Shown: positions 50,122 through 63,500 of the stretch, one piece after another
Position numbering within the stretch: position 1 is the first letter of the stretch
Layout of the letters: every line of letters starts with the position of its first letter
Assembly (NCBI GenBank): GCA_009746045.1
Contig: RPFO01001490.1
Coordinates: 1 to 64,000, forward strand
Length of the DNA: 64,000 nt
Source of the DNA: Mesostigma viride
Lineage: Eukaryota > Streptophyta > Mesostigmatophyceae > Mesostigmatales > Mesostigmataceae
Direction of reading: 5' to 3'
Made by a program: the position numbers and the translations under genes
The notes under the pieces: model-generated
Told to the model about the DNA's origin: nothing
Database searches by the model: none
The model's input: only the letters and a program-made list of their open reading frames with translations

Positions 50122-53100
50122 CTACTCAACAGGTCTCTTCTTGGCCAAGTTCGTGAGCCGTTTCTCGACGTCTGTCGGAATGGTCAAGATGGCCTGGCGA
50201 TTGTTAGCTGGGTTGACAACAATGGTGTGTTCGAACCCCGCGTCCATGCACAGGTAGCAATTGACCAAGTTTGGCTGTTCAGCTTGCGCATCGGCGTCCA
50301 TTTTGAACATCGTCGCCATACCCGGAAATCTGTCCCAGTAGCGCACCCCCACCACCCATTGTCCCTTACGGAACAACTCCCTATCGACCTTGCCGTTTCT
50401 GTCGGCCACTCGCCTCACGAAAGTAGCGGCCACCTGATAAGGCTCCTGCAAGACTTCCGCTAGCCAATATGGATGATCTGGATCGTGGGACTCATCACCA
50501 GAGTAGGACTCGACGGCAAAAATGTCTCGCAGCTTCAGTCTCCTTCCCATCATCGTCCTCTCTGCCTGTAGTCTGTTCAGTCGCGTCCCTGCGTGCCCCC
50601 CTTGTCCGTTTGGGTTCCTTTGCACTGGCTCCCCCAGTTTGTGGAGCTTCATCCGAGCACCTCCCACATTCCAGCCGTCCATGTCGGTCCACTCCTTTCG
50701 ACAATCCCACCACCTTTCCTCGGCGCACGCACCGCCACAATAGCAGGAATACTGGCGCAGCATTAAGCGCGTCACATTCGACTTGTCCATGCGCCACCAG
50801 TGCGCCTTCTTCACTCCTTTGATTTCGCCGCGCCCTGGGCTGTAAGGAAGCACCTGCGCGTCGAAGACAAGATTTGCACAAGGGAAAGTTGAAGTTACGA
50901 GACCATCGAGCTAGTTGTGTTTTATTAAGCACTCCTGATCGCCAGGACTCCAAGAACGCCCTAGAAACGACGGCCGGCGTAACTATTCCCTGAACGAGGA
51001 CTGTACACTTAATTACCTCGGGGAACTCGAAGAAGTTACGCCTGGTCGTTGTGGTCCCGCCCACCGCCCCCGACGCCAGATTCTCCACCAACTGGGCGGC
51101 CGTCTGTTTGTCCTGGTTCTCTTCCCTGATGTGCCACCTCCTCAACATGCACTTCACAGTCCCACCAGCTCCATCCACCTCCCCCTTTCCGTGCTGCTCC
51201 CCAAAGTAATTCCACTCAAATGACTCCAGGTGCGGATCCTCCGTCAGCAGCCGGGCCACTTCCGCGATCACATTCCTTGACTTGAACTGCATGGAGCAAT
51301 TGTCCGACCACCCAATGAAGCGCTTCACCTCTACCCCTTCTGACCGTAGTGTCGCCAGGATTTTGAGGATAGCAAAACGGAGGGCCCGCCCGTCCCTTTT
51401 CATTCCGCCCTGTCCGATGAAGTGAAACTCCCTTCTCACGACCTTTCCCGACGCTGGATCCAAGTAGCGCACGATCCAGGGCATAAGGACGAATGTGACT
51501 GGATGCCAATACTGTGCTTGGAGATTGTGATAGGTGTAAGACTGGTAGTTCTCGGCGTAATCTGTGTGGCATACAAGGTCCCCCACCCGCATCCTTGAGA
51601 GACATTCCTTGGAGGCGTCCGCTTGCCACCACGCGTTGAAGCAATGCTGGATGAAGTCCGGCCACTTGTCCACAATTGCCTCCTTTAGCTCCGTTGGTGT
51701 GGACTTGACGTCGACTTGCGTCAATCGCTGCCCACCAGCCTTTGCGATCTCGTCACAGTCGTCCTGCATATGCGCAGTGTGCACATACAGAAAAGACATC
51801 AACTTCGACCCACCAATGACCTGTAGAAAGAAAAAAGACAGGACCTCAGGAAAAATTGAAAAAGAAACGCCTTGGGGCGCAACCACTCCACTAAAAATTA
51901 CCTCTGGCCCAAGAACTTCAGGAAACATTGCAAAAGAAACGCCTTGGGGCGCAACCACTCCACTAAAAATTACCTCTGGCCCAAGAACCGCACCCGGCGG
52001 CACATCCTGCATCTCGTATCTGGTCCATGAAATCAGGTGGTTGGAAGCCTCCTCCCGTTCGCATAACATGAAGTTCCGAATTCCACACTTGGGAGCCAGG
52101 CAAGTGCCCAACACACAAGCCTTACGCCGGATCGAGCAAACCCCCAACTCCTCGCCCAGGTCATGATCGGGCACCCCTTCCTCGTCGTCCAGCACCCTCC
52201 CATGCATGGGCAGATCCTCAAGTTCGCCCTGAAAAGGCTGAACCTGCGGCCGCGACGACCCCACAGACGACCTCGAACCTCCCCCCTCCCTCATCCCCTC
52301 CACCTCACAAGTAAACTTGTTCACCCACTCTGTCGTGTGAGTGGCTTTGAAAATGGAACATGTGGGCACGGACGACCCCACGTCGAGCTGGCTACCATGA
52401 TCGCACGCGTGGCATTCAGGTCCGCACTCGCATCTGGCATGAAAAGTTGCACGAAATTTGGCCAACCCCCCAACCATGGACTGCATGGTAGTGTGGTGCT
52501 GGCATGCGCACAAGTTCCGCATTTTCCACCGCCCCTTGACGCATGCGGGCATATGCTTGCAAAAAGTAGTGTATCCCACATGAACTGTGCTCTTCTGATT
52601 CGTGCGTAGCATTGACATCCCTGCCTCCGTCTCCAAAATCACCTGATTTCCCCCCCTCACACCCTCCTCTCCCTCCCCCCCCCCCCTCCCTACTGTCCAT
52701 CCGCCGCGGTGGCTTCAACTCCGGATGGCGGGAAATGAACACTTCGTAAATCTTCGACTTGGAGACAGTATAGTAGCGCGCACCCTCCGAAAACGCTAGT
52801 GTATGTTTGTAATCCTTTCTGGTCCATTCACAATGAACATCCTTCATGTTCGGAGACGCCCGCGTCAAGTTATCATCCCTCCAGCACGCTTGTATCAGGG
52901 CAATGACTTCCGTCGGAAGCTCGTCTTTCCTCCTCCTCCTCTCTGGCGCACTCATCAAAAGGTCGTCCTCCCCTTCTTCCATTCCATCCCTGTGACCCCG
53001 AACAGTTGCGACAAAGCGCCTGTCAATCCCGAACGCGCGCTCCACAATCCTGTCCGGGACGCCCTCCATTGCCTTCGTAACAAGTCCACACAAGGCCCAC

Positions 53101-53606
53101 CTAAGCCCACGATCCTTCTCAGATGTTCCCAAGTCGCCAAAAGCCTTCTTGATGTTATCCCGAAGAGATTCCGCCCAATTTTCAGGAAGCCCGCCGTCAC
53201 AGTTCTTCCTCTTCTTAATGCCGTTGCTCTCCGCCACCATGGCATTTAGTCTTGAAGCTGCGCAAGACAGAACCTCCGCGCTCATCTCTGGCGTCCTGTG
53301 GTTGTTTGCTTTCACGCGTTCCGCCATGATAGGAAAGATGTCATTGGCAATTTTGTACCCCTTGTTCTCGATGTACTTGTCGCTCCAGAGACCGCGAAGT
53401 GCAGGCTCCCGGTCGTCATTGGACAAGGGACGCGAACCGTCGGAAACGGCCCCCCGCCCCGATCGCGCCATCAGACTTTGGTCAGACGGCAGCTGATTTT
53501 TTTCGCCTCTTAATCCCGCGGCACCGAAAGCCCTGAGGATGAGTAATGATAAATAATCACCATTAAAGACACGACGAAAACGATGGGCATCAAACAAGAA
53601 CGACAA
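50122..53606 (-). CDS. DDE-type transposase-like protein, four exons
   Basis: Minus strand; exons ~53606-52694, 52620-51974, 51820-51017 and 50853-50122 join in phase, giving ~1,030 residues. The true 5' end is uncertain: CATCCTCAG at ~53536 could be an acceptor. N-terminus: charged, with an HTH-like region (YYTVSKSKIYEVFISRHPEL). Exon 2: Cys/His-rich zinc region (FCKHMPACVKG, CACQHH, CECGPECHAC). Exon 3: catalytic-type motifs TDYAENY, WSDNCSMQFKSR and HGKGEVDGAGGTVK, which match in order and spacing the D/D/E(D) motifs of a transposase-like family seen in many animals and protists. Exon 4: WLAEVLQEPYQV...GVRYWDRFPG domain ending RPVE. No stops or shifts, so probably intact. Hairpin repeats lie in introns 2 and 3. 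Confidence 0.75.
50963..50984 (-). repeat. GC-hairpin repeat in intron 3 of the transposase-like gene
   Basis: Minus-strand GTTACGCCGGCCGTCGTTTC within the intron 50854-51016 (donor GAG/GTAATT, acceptor CGCGCAG), 33 bp after the donor. Sense with respect to the gene. Confidence 0.8.
51821..51973 (-). repeat. Duplicated intron donor segment with two hairpins
   Basis: A 72-bp tandem duplication contains the exon end and donor (CCAGAG/GTAATTTTT) and hairpin GTTGCGCCCCAAGGCGTTTC (51935-51956, 51863-51884). Two equivalent donors (after 51974 or 51902) both keep the reading frame because 72 is divisible by three, so a 24-residue insertion isoform is possible. Acceptor TTTCTACAG at 51821. Confidence 0.8.
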
Positions 53607-53614
53607 GCGTCATT

Positions 53615-54171
53615 AATAACGCCGGCCGGCGCAACTGGATACATGTAAACCATACAAAAGTGATTTTATGAAACACATACAGTTTGTCATTAATAACGAC
53701 GGCCGGCGTAACTCGGGCGCAATTAAAAACCATTAAGAAGCAACTCAGGATATGCAGGCAGAAATCCTTCAGGTGTAAAAAAGATGTACAAACACACTTT
53801 TGGTAATGGGGCCTGATTGCGCAACTGCAAGATACCATTGGAAACGCCGGCCGGCGCAACTGGATGCATGTACATAAACCATACAAAAGTGATTTGCACA
53901 AAACCCCTACAATTTGTCATGAGTAACGACGGCCGGCGTAACTCGGTTGCATTTGAAAACCACAAAGAAGCAACTCAGGTAGTGAAGGCGGAAATCCCAG
54001 AGGTGATAAAATGTTTACCAACACAAAATGTTGATAAGCGTGCAAGCTTTTGCAAGTGCGCGCAAGATACCATTGGAAACGCCGGCCGGCGCAACTGGAA
54101 CACCAAAACAAAAAACTTGATTTGCACGAAACCCATTCAGTTCGTCATGGATAACGACGGCCGGCGCAACT
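53615..54171 (-). repeat. Dimeric hairpin array upstream of the transposase-like gene
   Basis: Six hairpins at 53615, 53692, 53840, 53922, 54075 and 54150 form ~230-bp units, each with one GTTGCGCCGGCCGGCGTT-type and one GTTACGCCGGCCGTCGTT-type copy. Shared sequence includes CATACAAAAGTGATTT and AAGAAGCAACTCAGG. All in the minus (gene) orientation. Units differ by point changes outside the hairpins more than within them. Confidence 0.85.
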
Positions 54172-56474
54172 TCATGGCACTCACCACTTTCACCAAATGC
54201 CATGTCGCCATTATATTGAGGAAAGCGAAGTATGCCCACTTGAAGCTGTGGTCTGCAGAACATTGACACAAAATATGCATGGTATTTCAAGCAATGAATG
54301 CTATGTGTCAGGCATCAATGTCTTTATTGTATCCAAATGTGGTTAGGACGGAGGTTTACATTGGTTGCTATTTTAAGACAATGGCGTATAACCAAACATT
54401 GCACACACTCAAGAGTGTACTTATGCTGAACTGGAAAGGAACATTAAACCCCAATAAGGTAGATATTTTTCTTTTACATTTTAATTTTTTATATACTACT
54501 TTATATAATATTATATTATATTATATTATATTATGCTATATTATGTTATATGAAATAACATTAAAATTAACATAAAATTAAAATTATATATTAATTATAG
54601 TATATTATATAATTTATATTATATATTATATTCACGATGCTCTGTGTATTAATGACATATCAGACACACCTACATCACATCGCCTTGATGTTTCCGTTGT
54701 ATGGGTCCGGTCGGGCGTTGGTAGCTGGTCGACAACAATTCTACATTTCCTAAAAAAAAATGCGACCGTGCCTACATTCGAAGGCGCGCTGTGGCTGACC
54801 TGAACTATCGGTGAACACCTCGGCGTCACTTGACCGGCCTAGGTTGACATTTCGGCAGAGTAACGCTGCTTAAAGGATCCTTGCGTAGTTCGCGCGATTT
54901 GGCTCTTTATATATGTTTTTGGAGACGACGAGCAAGCATCCGATTGGTCAGCCAATTCCTGTCCAGTCCTCGGACAGTGTCCAATCCGGTGCTTGGGATC
55001 CAGAAAACGTGCTCGAGCCTGGCCACTCTGTCGCGGGCGCCGCGCTAGTGGCGTCGCGCCCAAACCTGACCAGGCCATAGGAAAGGGCGGGGGCGAATGC
55101 AAGAATTATTGTTATATCCTGACCTGTCCTGGGGAAGGTCCGGGGCGAATGCAAGAATTAATATACCTGCGTATGCAACCAACACGGCCGATCCACATAC
55201 ATAATCCGACTGAGCTGGACGGTACGGACCAAATTTCGGTGCAAATTGAGGCCCAAAAGCTATGTCGGCATGGTGCGCGCACCCCTTGCGGTAGGGGCCA
55301 TGGCGACTGCCTTTAGACGAAACGTGACAAATCTGGCACGCGGAAAGCAGAAATGCTCGATTGTTGGAGAAAATTAGTTACTGATTCTAATTTATGGCGG
55401 GATGGTTGCGATCTATAATGTCGCGGGCTTTTTTTCTTTGCCATCGGCAGGGGGGGTCCGGCCTGAATTTCTGTCGGGATGAATAAAGTATATTGGATGC
55501 CTGCCGGGTTGATTGTCGATTGTTGCCAGTTTTGATGGTCGTAAGGAAAGCTAGTTTAATGATGTTTCTAAAGCCGTAAAAATTCCCGCTGCTATCTTTA
55601 CCTTTCCCGTCATTTTGCGGTAAGATAACATTAGCCCTGCGCGATGCGTACTGCCCAACCACTCCATGAAAGGGTGGACTTTCTTGTGCGCCTGGGCACG
55701 AATAAATGCCCGTTATGGTACGTTCTTGTGTTAAACGTCTTAAGCTTGCGTTTTCCTGCTTTCTTACCTCGTTGAGCGTAAGCTTTTTGCCTTCTTTCCG
55801 GCCAGATGCAGCCAGAAAGTTGCGGGTCCTGGCGCTGCATCGCTGGATTCCTGGGTGTCTTTTAGCTAGTTAATCGTCTGTGACGTGGCTGGCTTTCTGC
55901 AGCGCGTGGCCCGCAACCTGTCGGGAAGGTGTAATGCTTTTATTTCCATGCTTCTCTGAAATTTCTTTTGCTTTATAGACAGTTGTGTTCGAGGAAATTC
56001 ACGCGGTCTTCCTAAGCAGCGGCATCATTTTCCCCAGACACTGACGAGCTGGCACCTGTCTCCTAAAGAGAGCGGCTCGTGCTTGTTAGAAAGGAGGCAG
56101 TGTGCATTTTGCGGGACACAATGCTTTGGTGGCACATGCGTCAGGTAGGCTGTTCCAATGGTCTCTTCACCTTTCCCACTGAGTAAATGTTAGCATTTGT
56201 CATGCTAACCAGAGCAGCTAGCCACAGGTTGGCTGGATAAAAAGTCAGCTTATTTTCTCTTTATATACTGCGTGTGTGGTCCTCCACGTGTCCGGCTTGT
56301 TGGGCATTTTGGAAGAGGGTTTATAATGTGTTGTTGGGTGGAACAACTTGGTTGTTGGCACAAAATCACACATTATTAGCCTGAGATAGGCATGACATAT
56401 GCTGCTCAGGCGTGTCGTCCTACCAGCCTTGTTGTTAAGGGTAGACTCACAAGGCTGGCTGTGCCGATGGAGGG
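54172..56474. other. Non-coding region with an AT-rich tract
   Basis: 54470-54640 is >85% A+T (TTATATTATATTATATTATG). A small duplication GGGGCGAATGCAAGAATTA lies at 55090-55160. No ORF, RNA gene or TE protein was recognised in the rest. Confidence 0.55.
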
Positions 56475-56489
56475 GTGGGGCGTGCTAGC

Positions 56490-57250
56490 CCCCCCCACAC
56501 CCACGCATGCATGCTAGCCCACCCCCACACCCACGCATGCATGCTAGCCCCGGCCCCGGCCCCCCCACACCCACGCATGCATGCTAGCCCCCCCCACACC
56601 CACGCATGCATGCTAGCCCACACTCACACCCACGCATGCATGCTAGCCCACCCCCACACCCACGCATGCATGCTAGCCCCCCACACACCCACGCATGCAT
56701 GCCAGCCCCCCCACACACCCACGCATGCATGACCGCCCCCCCCACACCCACGCATGCATGCTAGCCCACCCCCACACCCACGCATGCATGCTAGCCCCCC
56801 CACACACCCACGCATGGATGCCAGCCCCCACACACACCCACGCATGCATGACAGCCCCCCCACACACCCACGCATGCATGCTAGCCCCCCACACACACCC
56901 ACGCATGCATGCCAGCCCCCATACACACCCACGCATGCATGCCAGCCCCCCCCACACTTACGCATGCATGCTAGCCCCCCACACACACCCACGCATGCAT
57001 GCCAGCCCCCCCCACACCCACGCATGCATGCCAGCCCCCCCCACACTTACGCATGCATGCTAGCCCCCCACACACACCCACGCATGCATGCCAGCCCCCC
57101 CCACACCCACGCATGCAGGCTAGCCCAACCCCACACCCACGCATGCATGCCAGCCCACCCCCACACCCACACGTGCATGCCAGCCCACCCCCACACCCAC
57201 GCATGCATGCCAGCCCACCCCCACACCCACGCGTGCATGCCAGCCCACCC
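56490..57250. repeat. Minisatellite, ~26-28-bp unit
   Basis: About 28 units of CCCACACCCACGCATGCATG followed by CTAGCC or CCAGCC and a variable C-run. Each unit contains the palindrome GCATGC. Long frames on both strands (His/Pro/Ala/Cys or Trp/Gly/Met repeats) exist only because no stop word occurs in the unit. Confidence 0.95.
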
Positions 57251-57279
57251 CTAGCTTGAGCGTGCTTGTAAAGTTTTTG

Positions 57280-57520
57280 CATGGTTTATTAAAATGAGTG
57301 GAATATGTATTTATTGCATTAAATGTTAATTTTATTGATCATGAATGAAAATGGTCAACATTGCCGAAGTGCCCCTAAATTGCTCAATATTGTGTGCTCA
57401 AGAATTCAATGAGGATTGTCATCATGGAAACCCGCACAAATTCACGATTCCGGGCATGCATGTGAAAGTATCAAGAACAATTTTCAATTAAGAATGGTAT
57501 CTCATTGTTCCATGAATCAA
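57280..57520. repeat. Inverted copy of the 12.1 kb repeat
   Basis: AAGTGCCCCTAAATTGCTCAA, GGGCATGCATGTGAAAG and GAATGGTATCTCATT match the reverse complement of 12110-12290. It separates the minisatellite from the satellite. Confidence 0.6.
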
Positions 57521-57522
57521 TA

Positions 57523-60500
57523 TGACTCCATGTACGTAGACAAGCCATGATGACCCCATGGGAGCCTGAATCCTCATCATTAAATACATAAATGCCACCC
57601 ATGTACGTAGACGGGCCATGATGACACCAATGGAGCCTGAATCCTCATCATTAATTACATAAATGCCAACCATGTACATACACGGGCAATGATGACACCA
57701 TGGGAGCCTGAATCCTCATCATTAATTACATAAATGCCAACCATGTACGTAGGCCAGCCATGATGACACTGTGGGAGCCTGAATCCTCATCATTAATTTC
57801 ATACATGCCAACAACACGTAGACGGGCCATAATGACACCACGGGAGCCTGAATCCTGATCATTTTTTTTCTTTGACATCCATGTACGTAGGCCAGCCATG
57901 ATGACACCATGGGAGCCTGAATCCTCATCATTTTTTTTCTGAGACATCCATGTACGTAGGCCAGCCATGATGACACCATGGGAGCCTGAATCCTCATCAT
58001 TTTTTTTCTGAGACATCCATGTACGTAGGCCAGCCATGATGACACCATGGGAGCCTGAATCCTCATCATTAAATACATACATGCCATCCATGTACGTAGA
58101 CAGGCCATGACATCTGACACCATGGGAGCCTGAATCCTCATCATTTACTATTCCTTGACATCCATGTACGTAGACGGGCCATGATGACACCATGGGAGCC
58201 TGAATCCTCTTCATTTTTTTTCTTTGACATCCATGTACATACGTAGGCCAGCCATGATGACACCAATGGAGCCTGAATCCTCATCATTAATTACATACAT
58301 AAATGCCATGATCATCAATGACCCCATGGGAGCCTGAATCCTCATCATTAAATACATAAATGCCACGGTCCATGTACGTAGACGGGCCATGATGACACCA
58401 ATGGAGCCTGAATCCTCATCATTAATTACATAAATGCCAACCATGTACATACACGGGCAATGATGACACCATGGGAGCCTGAATCCTCATCATTAATTAC
58501 ATAAATGCCAACCATGTACGTAGGCCAGCCATGATGACACTATGGGAGCCTGAATCCTCATCATTCATTTCATACATGCCAACAACACGTAGACGGGCCA
58601 TAATGACACCACGGGAGCCTGAATCCTCATCATTTTTTTTTCTTTGACATCCATGTACGTAGGCCAGCCATGATGACACCATGGGAGCCTGAATCCTCAT
58701 CATTTTTTTTTGAGACATCCATGTACGTAGGCCAGCCATGATGACACCATGGGAGCCTGAATCCTCATCATTAAATACATACATGCCATCCATGTACGTA
58801 GACAGGCCATGATGACACCATGGGAGCCTGAATCCTCATCATTTACTATTCCTTGACATCCATGTACGTAGACGGGCCATGATGACACCATGGGAGCCTG
58901 AATCCTCATCATTTTTTTTTCTTTGACATCCATGTACATACGTAGGCCAGCCATGATGACACCAATGGAGCCTGAATTCTCATCATTAATTACATACATG
59001 CCATCCATGTACGTAGACAGGCCATGACATCTGACACCATGGGAGCCTGAATCCTCATCATTTACTATTCCTTGACATCCATGTACGTAGACGGGCCATG
59101 ATGACACCATGGGAGCCTGAATCCTCATCATTTTTTTTTCTTTGACATCCATGTACATACGTAGGCCAGCCATGATGACACCAATGGAGCCTGAATCCTC
59201 ATCATTAATTACATACATAAATGCCAACCATGTACATACACGGGCAATGATGACACCAATGGAGCCTGAATCCTCATCATTAATTACATAAATGGCAACC
59301 ATGTACATACACGGGCAATGATGACACCATGGGAGCCTGAATCCTCATCATTTTTTTTTTCTTTGACATCCATGTACATACGTAGGCCAGCCATGATGAC
59401 ACCAATGGAGCCTGAATCCTCATCATTAATTACATACATGCCATCCATGTACGTAGACAAGCCATGATGACCCCATGGGAGCCTGAATCCTCATCATTAA
59501 TTACATACATGCCATCCATGTACGTAGACAGGCCATGATGACACCATGGGAGCCTGAATCCTCATCATTTACTATTCCTTGACATCCATGTACGTAGGCC
59601 AGCCATGGAGACACCATGGGAGCCTGAATCCTCCTCATTAATTACATAAATGCCAACCATGTACGTAGACAAGCCATGATGACCCCATGGGAGCCTGAAT
59701 CCTCATCATTAATTACATAAATGCCATCCATGTACGTAGACGGGCCATGATGACACCATGGGAGCCTGAATCCTCATCATTTACTATTCCTTGACATCCA
59801 TGTACGTAGGCCAGCCATGGAGACACCATGGGAGCCTGAATCCTCCTCATTAATTACATAAATGCCAACCATGTACGTAGACAAGCCATGATGACCCATG
59901 GGAGCCTGAATCCTCATCATTAATTACATAAATGCCATCCATGTAAGTAGACGGGCCATGATGACACCATGGGAGCCTGAATCCTCCTCATTAATTACAT
60001 AAATGCCAACCATGTACGTAGACAAGCCATGATGACACCATGGGAGCCTGAATCCTCATCATTAATTACATAAATGCCATCCATGTACGTAGACGGGCCA
60101 TGATGACACCATGGGAGCCTGAATCCTCATCATTAATTACATAAATGCCAACCATGTACGTAGGCCAGCCATGGAGACACCATGGGAGCCTGAATCCTCA
60201 TCATTAATTACATACATGCCAACAATGTAGGTAGACAAGCCATGATGACACCATGGGAGCCTGAATCCTCATCATTTATTTTATGAGACATCCATGTACG
60301 TAGGCCAGCCATGATGACACCATGGGAGCCTGAATCCTCATCATTTCTTTTTCTTTGACATCCATGTACGTAGGCCAGCCATGATGACACCATGGGAGCC
60401 TGAATCCTCCTCATTAATTACATACATGCCATCCATGTACGTAGACGGGCCATGATGACACCATGGGAGCCTGAATCCTCATCATTTACTATTCCTTGAC

Positions 60501-63500
60501 ATCCATGTACGTAGGCCAGCCATGGAGACACCATGGGAGCCTGAATCCTCATCATTAATTACATAAATGCCAACCATGTACGTAGACAAGCCATGATGAC
60601 ACCATGGGAGCCTGAATCCTCCTCATTAATTACATAAATGCCAACCATGTACGTAGACAAGCCATGATGACACCATGGGAGCCTGAATCCTCATCATTAA
60701 TTACATACATGCCATCCATGTACGTAGACAGCCATGATGACACCATGGGAGCCTGAATCCTCATCATTTACTATTCCTTGACATCCATGTACGTAGGCCA
60801 GCCATGGAGACACCATGGGAGCCTGAATCCTCCTCATTAATTACATAAATGCCAACCATGTACGTAGACAAGCCATGATGACCCCATGGGAGCCTGAATC
60901 CTCATCATTAATTACATAAATGCCATCCATGTACGTAGACGGGCCATGATGACACCATGGGAGCCTGAATCCTTATCATTTACTATTCCTTGACATCCAT
61001 GTACGTAGGCCAGCCATGGAGACACCATGGGAGCCTGAATCCTCATCATTAATTACATAAATGCCAACCATGTACGTAGACAAGCCATGATGACACCATG
61101 GGAGCCTGAATCCTCCTCATTAATTACATAAATGCCAACCATGTACGTAGACAAGCCATGATGACACCATGGGAGCCTGAATCCTCATCATTAATTACAT
61201 ACATGCCATCCATGTACGTAGACAGGCCATGATGACACCATGGGAGCCTGAATCCTCATCATTTACTATTCCTTGACATCCATGTACGTAGGCCAGCCAT
61301 GGAGACACCATGGGAGCCTGAATCCTCCTCATTAATACATAAATGCCAACCATGTACGTAGACAAGCCATGATGACACCATGGGAGCCTGAATCCTCATC
61401 ATTTACTATTCCTTGACATCCATGTACGTAGGCCAGCCATGATGACACCAATGGAGCCTGAATCCTCCTCGTTAATTACATAAATGCCAACCATGTACGT
61501 AGACAAGCCATGATGACCCCATGGGAGCCTGAATCCTCATCATTTACTATTCCTTGACATCCATGTACGTAGACGGGCCATGATGACACCATGGGAGCCT
61601 GAATCCTCATCATTTACTATTCCTTGACATCCATGTACGTAGGCCAGCCATGATGACACCAATGGAGCCTGAATCCTCTTCATTTTCTTAATGAGAGGAT
61701 TCAGGTTACATAAATGCCAACCATGTAGGTAGACAAGCCATGATGACACCATGGGAGCCTGAATCCTCATCATTTACTATTCCTTGACATCCATGTACGT
61801 AGGCCAGCCATGGAGACACCATGGGAGCCTGAATCCTCCTCATTAATTACATAAATGCCAACCATGTACGTAGACAAGCCATGATGACCCATGGGAGCCT
61901 GAATCCTCATCATTAATTACATAAATGCCATCCATGTAAGTAGACGGGCCATGATGACACCATGGGAGCCTGAATCCTCCTCATTAATTACATAAATGCC
62001 AACCATGTACGTAGACAAGCCATGATGACACCATGGGAGCCTGAATCCTCATCATTAATTACATAAATGCCATCCATGTACGTAGACGGGCCATGATGAC
62101 ACCATGGGAGCCTGAATCCTCATCATTAATTACATAAATGCCATTCATGTACGTAGGCCAGCCATGGAGACACCATGGGAGCCTGAATCCTCATCATTAA
62201 TTACATACATGCCAACAATGTAGGTAGACAAGCCATGATGACACCATGGGAGCCTGAATCCTCATCATTTATTTTATGAGACATCCATGTACGTAGGCCA
62301 GCCATGATGACACCATGGGAGCCTGAATCCTCATCATTTTTTTTCTTGACATCCATGTACGTAGAGCCATGATGACACCATGGGAGCCTGAATCCTCCTC
62401 ATTAATTACATACATGCCATCCATGTACGTACACGGGCCATGATGACACCATGGGAGCCTGAATCCTCCTCATTTACTATTCCTTGACATCCATGTACGT
62501 AGACGGGCCATGATGACACCATGGGAGCCTGAATCCTCATCATTTTTTTTCTTGACATCCATGTACGTAGGCCAGCCATGATGACACCATGGAGCCTGAA
62601 TCCTCATCATTAATTACATAAATGCCATATGTATCATCCATGATGACACCATGGGAGCCTGAATCCTCATCATTAAATACATAAATGCCACCATGTACGT
62701 AGACGGGCCATGATGACACCAATGGAGCCTGAATCCTCATCATTAATTACATAAATGCCAACCATGTACATACCGCATGATGACACCATGGGAGCCTGAA
62801 TCCTCATCATTAATTACATAAATGCCAACCATGTACGTAGGCCAGCCATGATGACACTATGGGAGCCTGAATCCTCATCATTAATTCATTACATCCAACG
62901 TAGACGGGCCATAATGACACCACGGGAGCCTGAATCCTCATCATTTTTTTTTCTTTGACATCCATGTACGTAGGCCAGCCATGATGACACCATGGGAGCC
63001 TGAATCCTCATCATTTTTACTGAACATCCATGTACGTACCAGCCATGATGACACCATGGGAGCCTGAATCCTCATCATTAAATACATACATGCCATCCAT
63101 GTACGTAGACAGGCCATGATGACACCATGGGAGCCTGAATCCTCATCATTTACTATTCCTACATCCATGTACGTAGACGGGCCATGATGACACCATGGGA
63201 GCCTGAATCCTCATCATTTTTTTTCTTGCCATCCATGTACGTAGGCCAGCCATGATGACACCATGGAGCCTGAATCCTCATCATTAATTACATACATGCC
63301 ATCCAACGTAGACAGGCCATGACATGACACCATGGGAGCCTGAATCCTCATCATTTTTTCCTTGACATCCATGTACGTAGACGCCATGATGACACCATGG
63401 GAGCCTGAATCCTCATCATTTTTTTTCTGACATCCATGTACGTAGGCCAGCCATGATGACACCATGGGCCTGAATCCTCATCATTAATACATACATGCCA

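Noticed and set aside
56475..57282. Long His/Pro- or Trp/Gly/Cys-rich ORFs on both strands
   Set aside because: They exist because the minisatellite unit has no stop codon; overlapping frames on both strands are all open.
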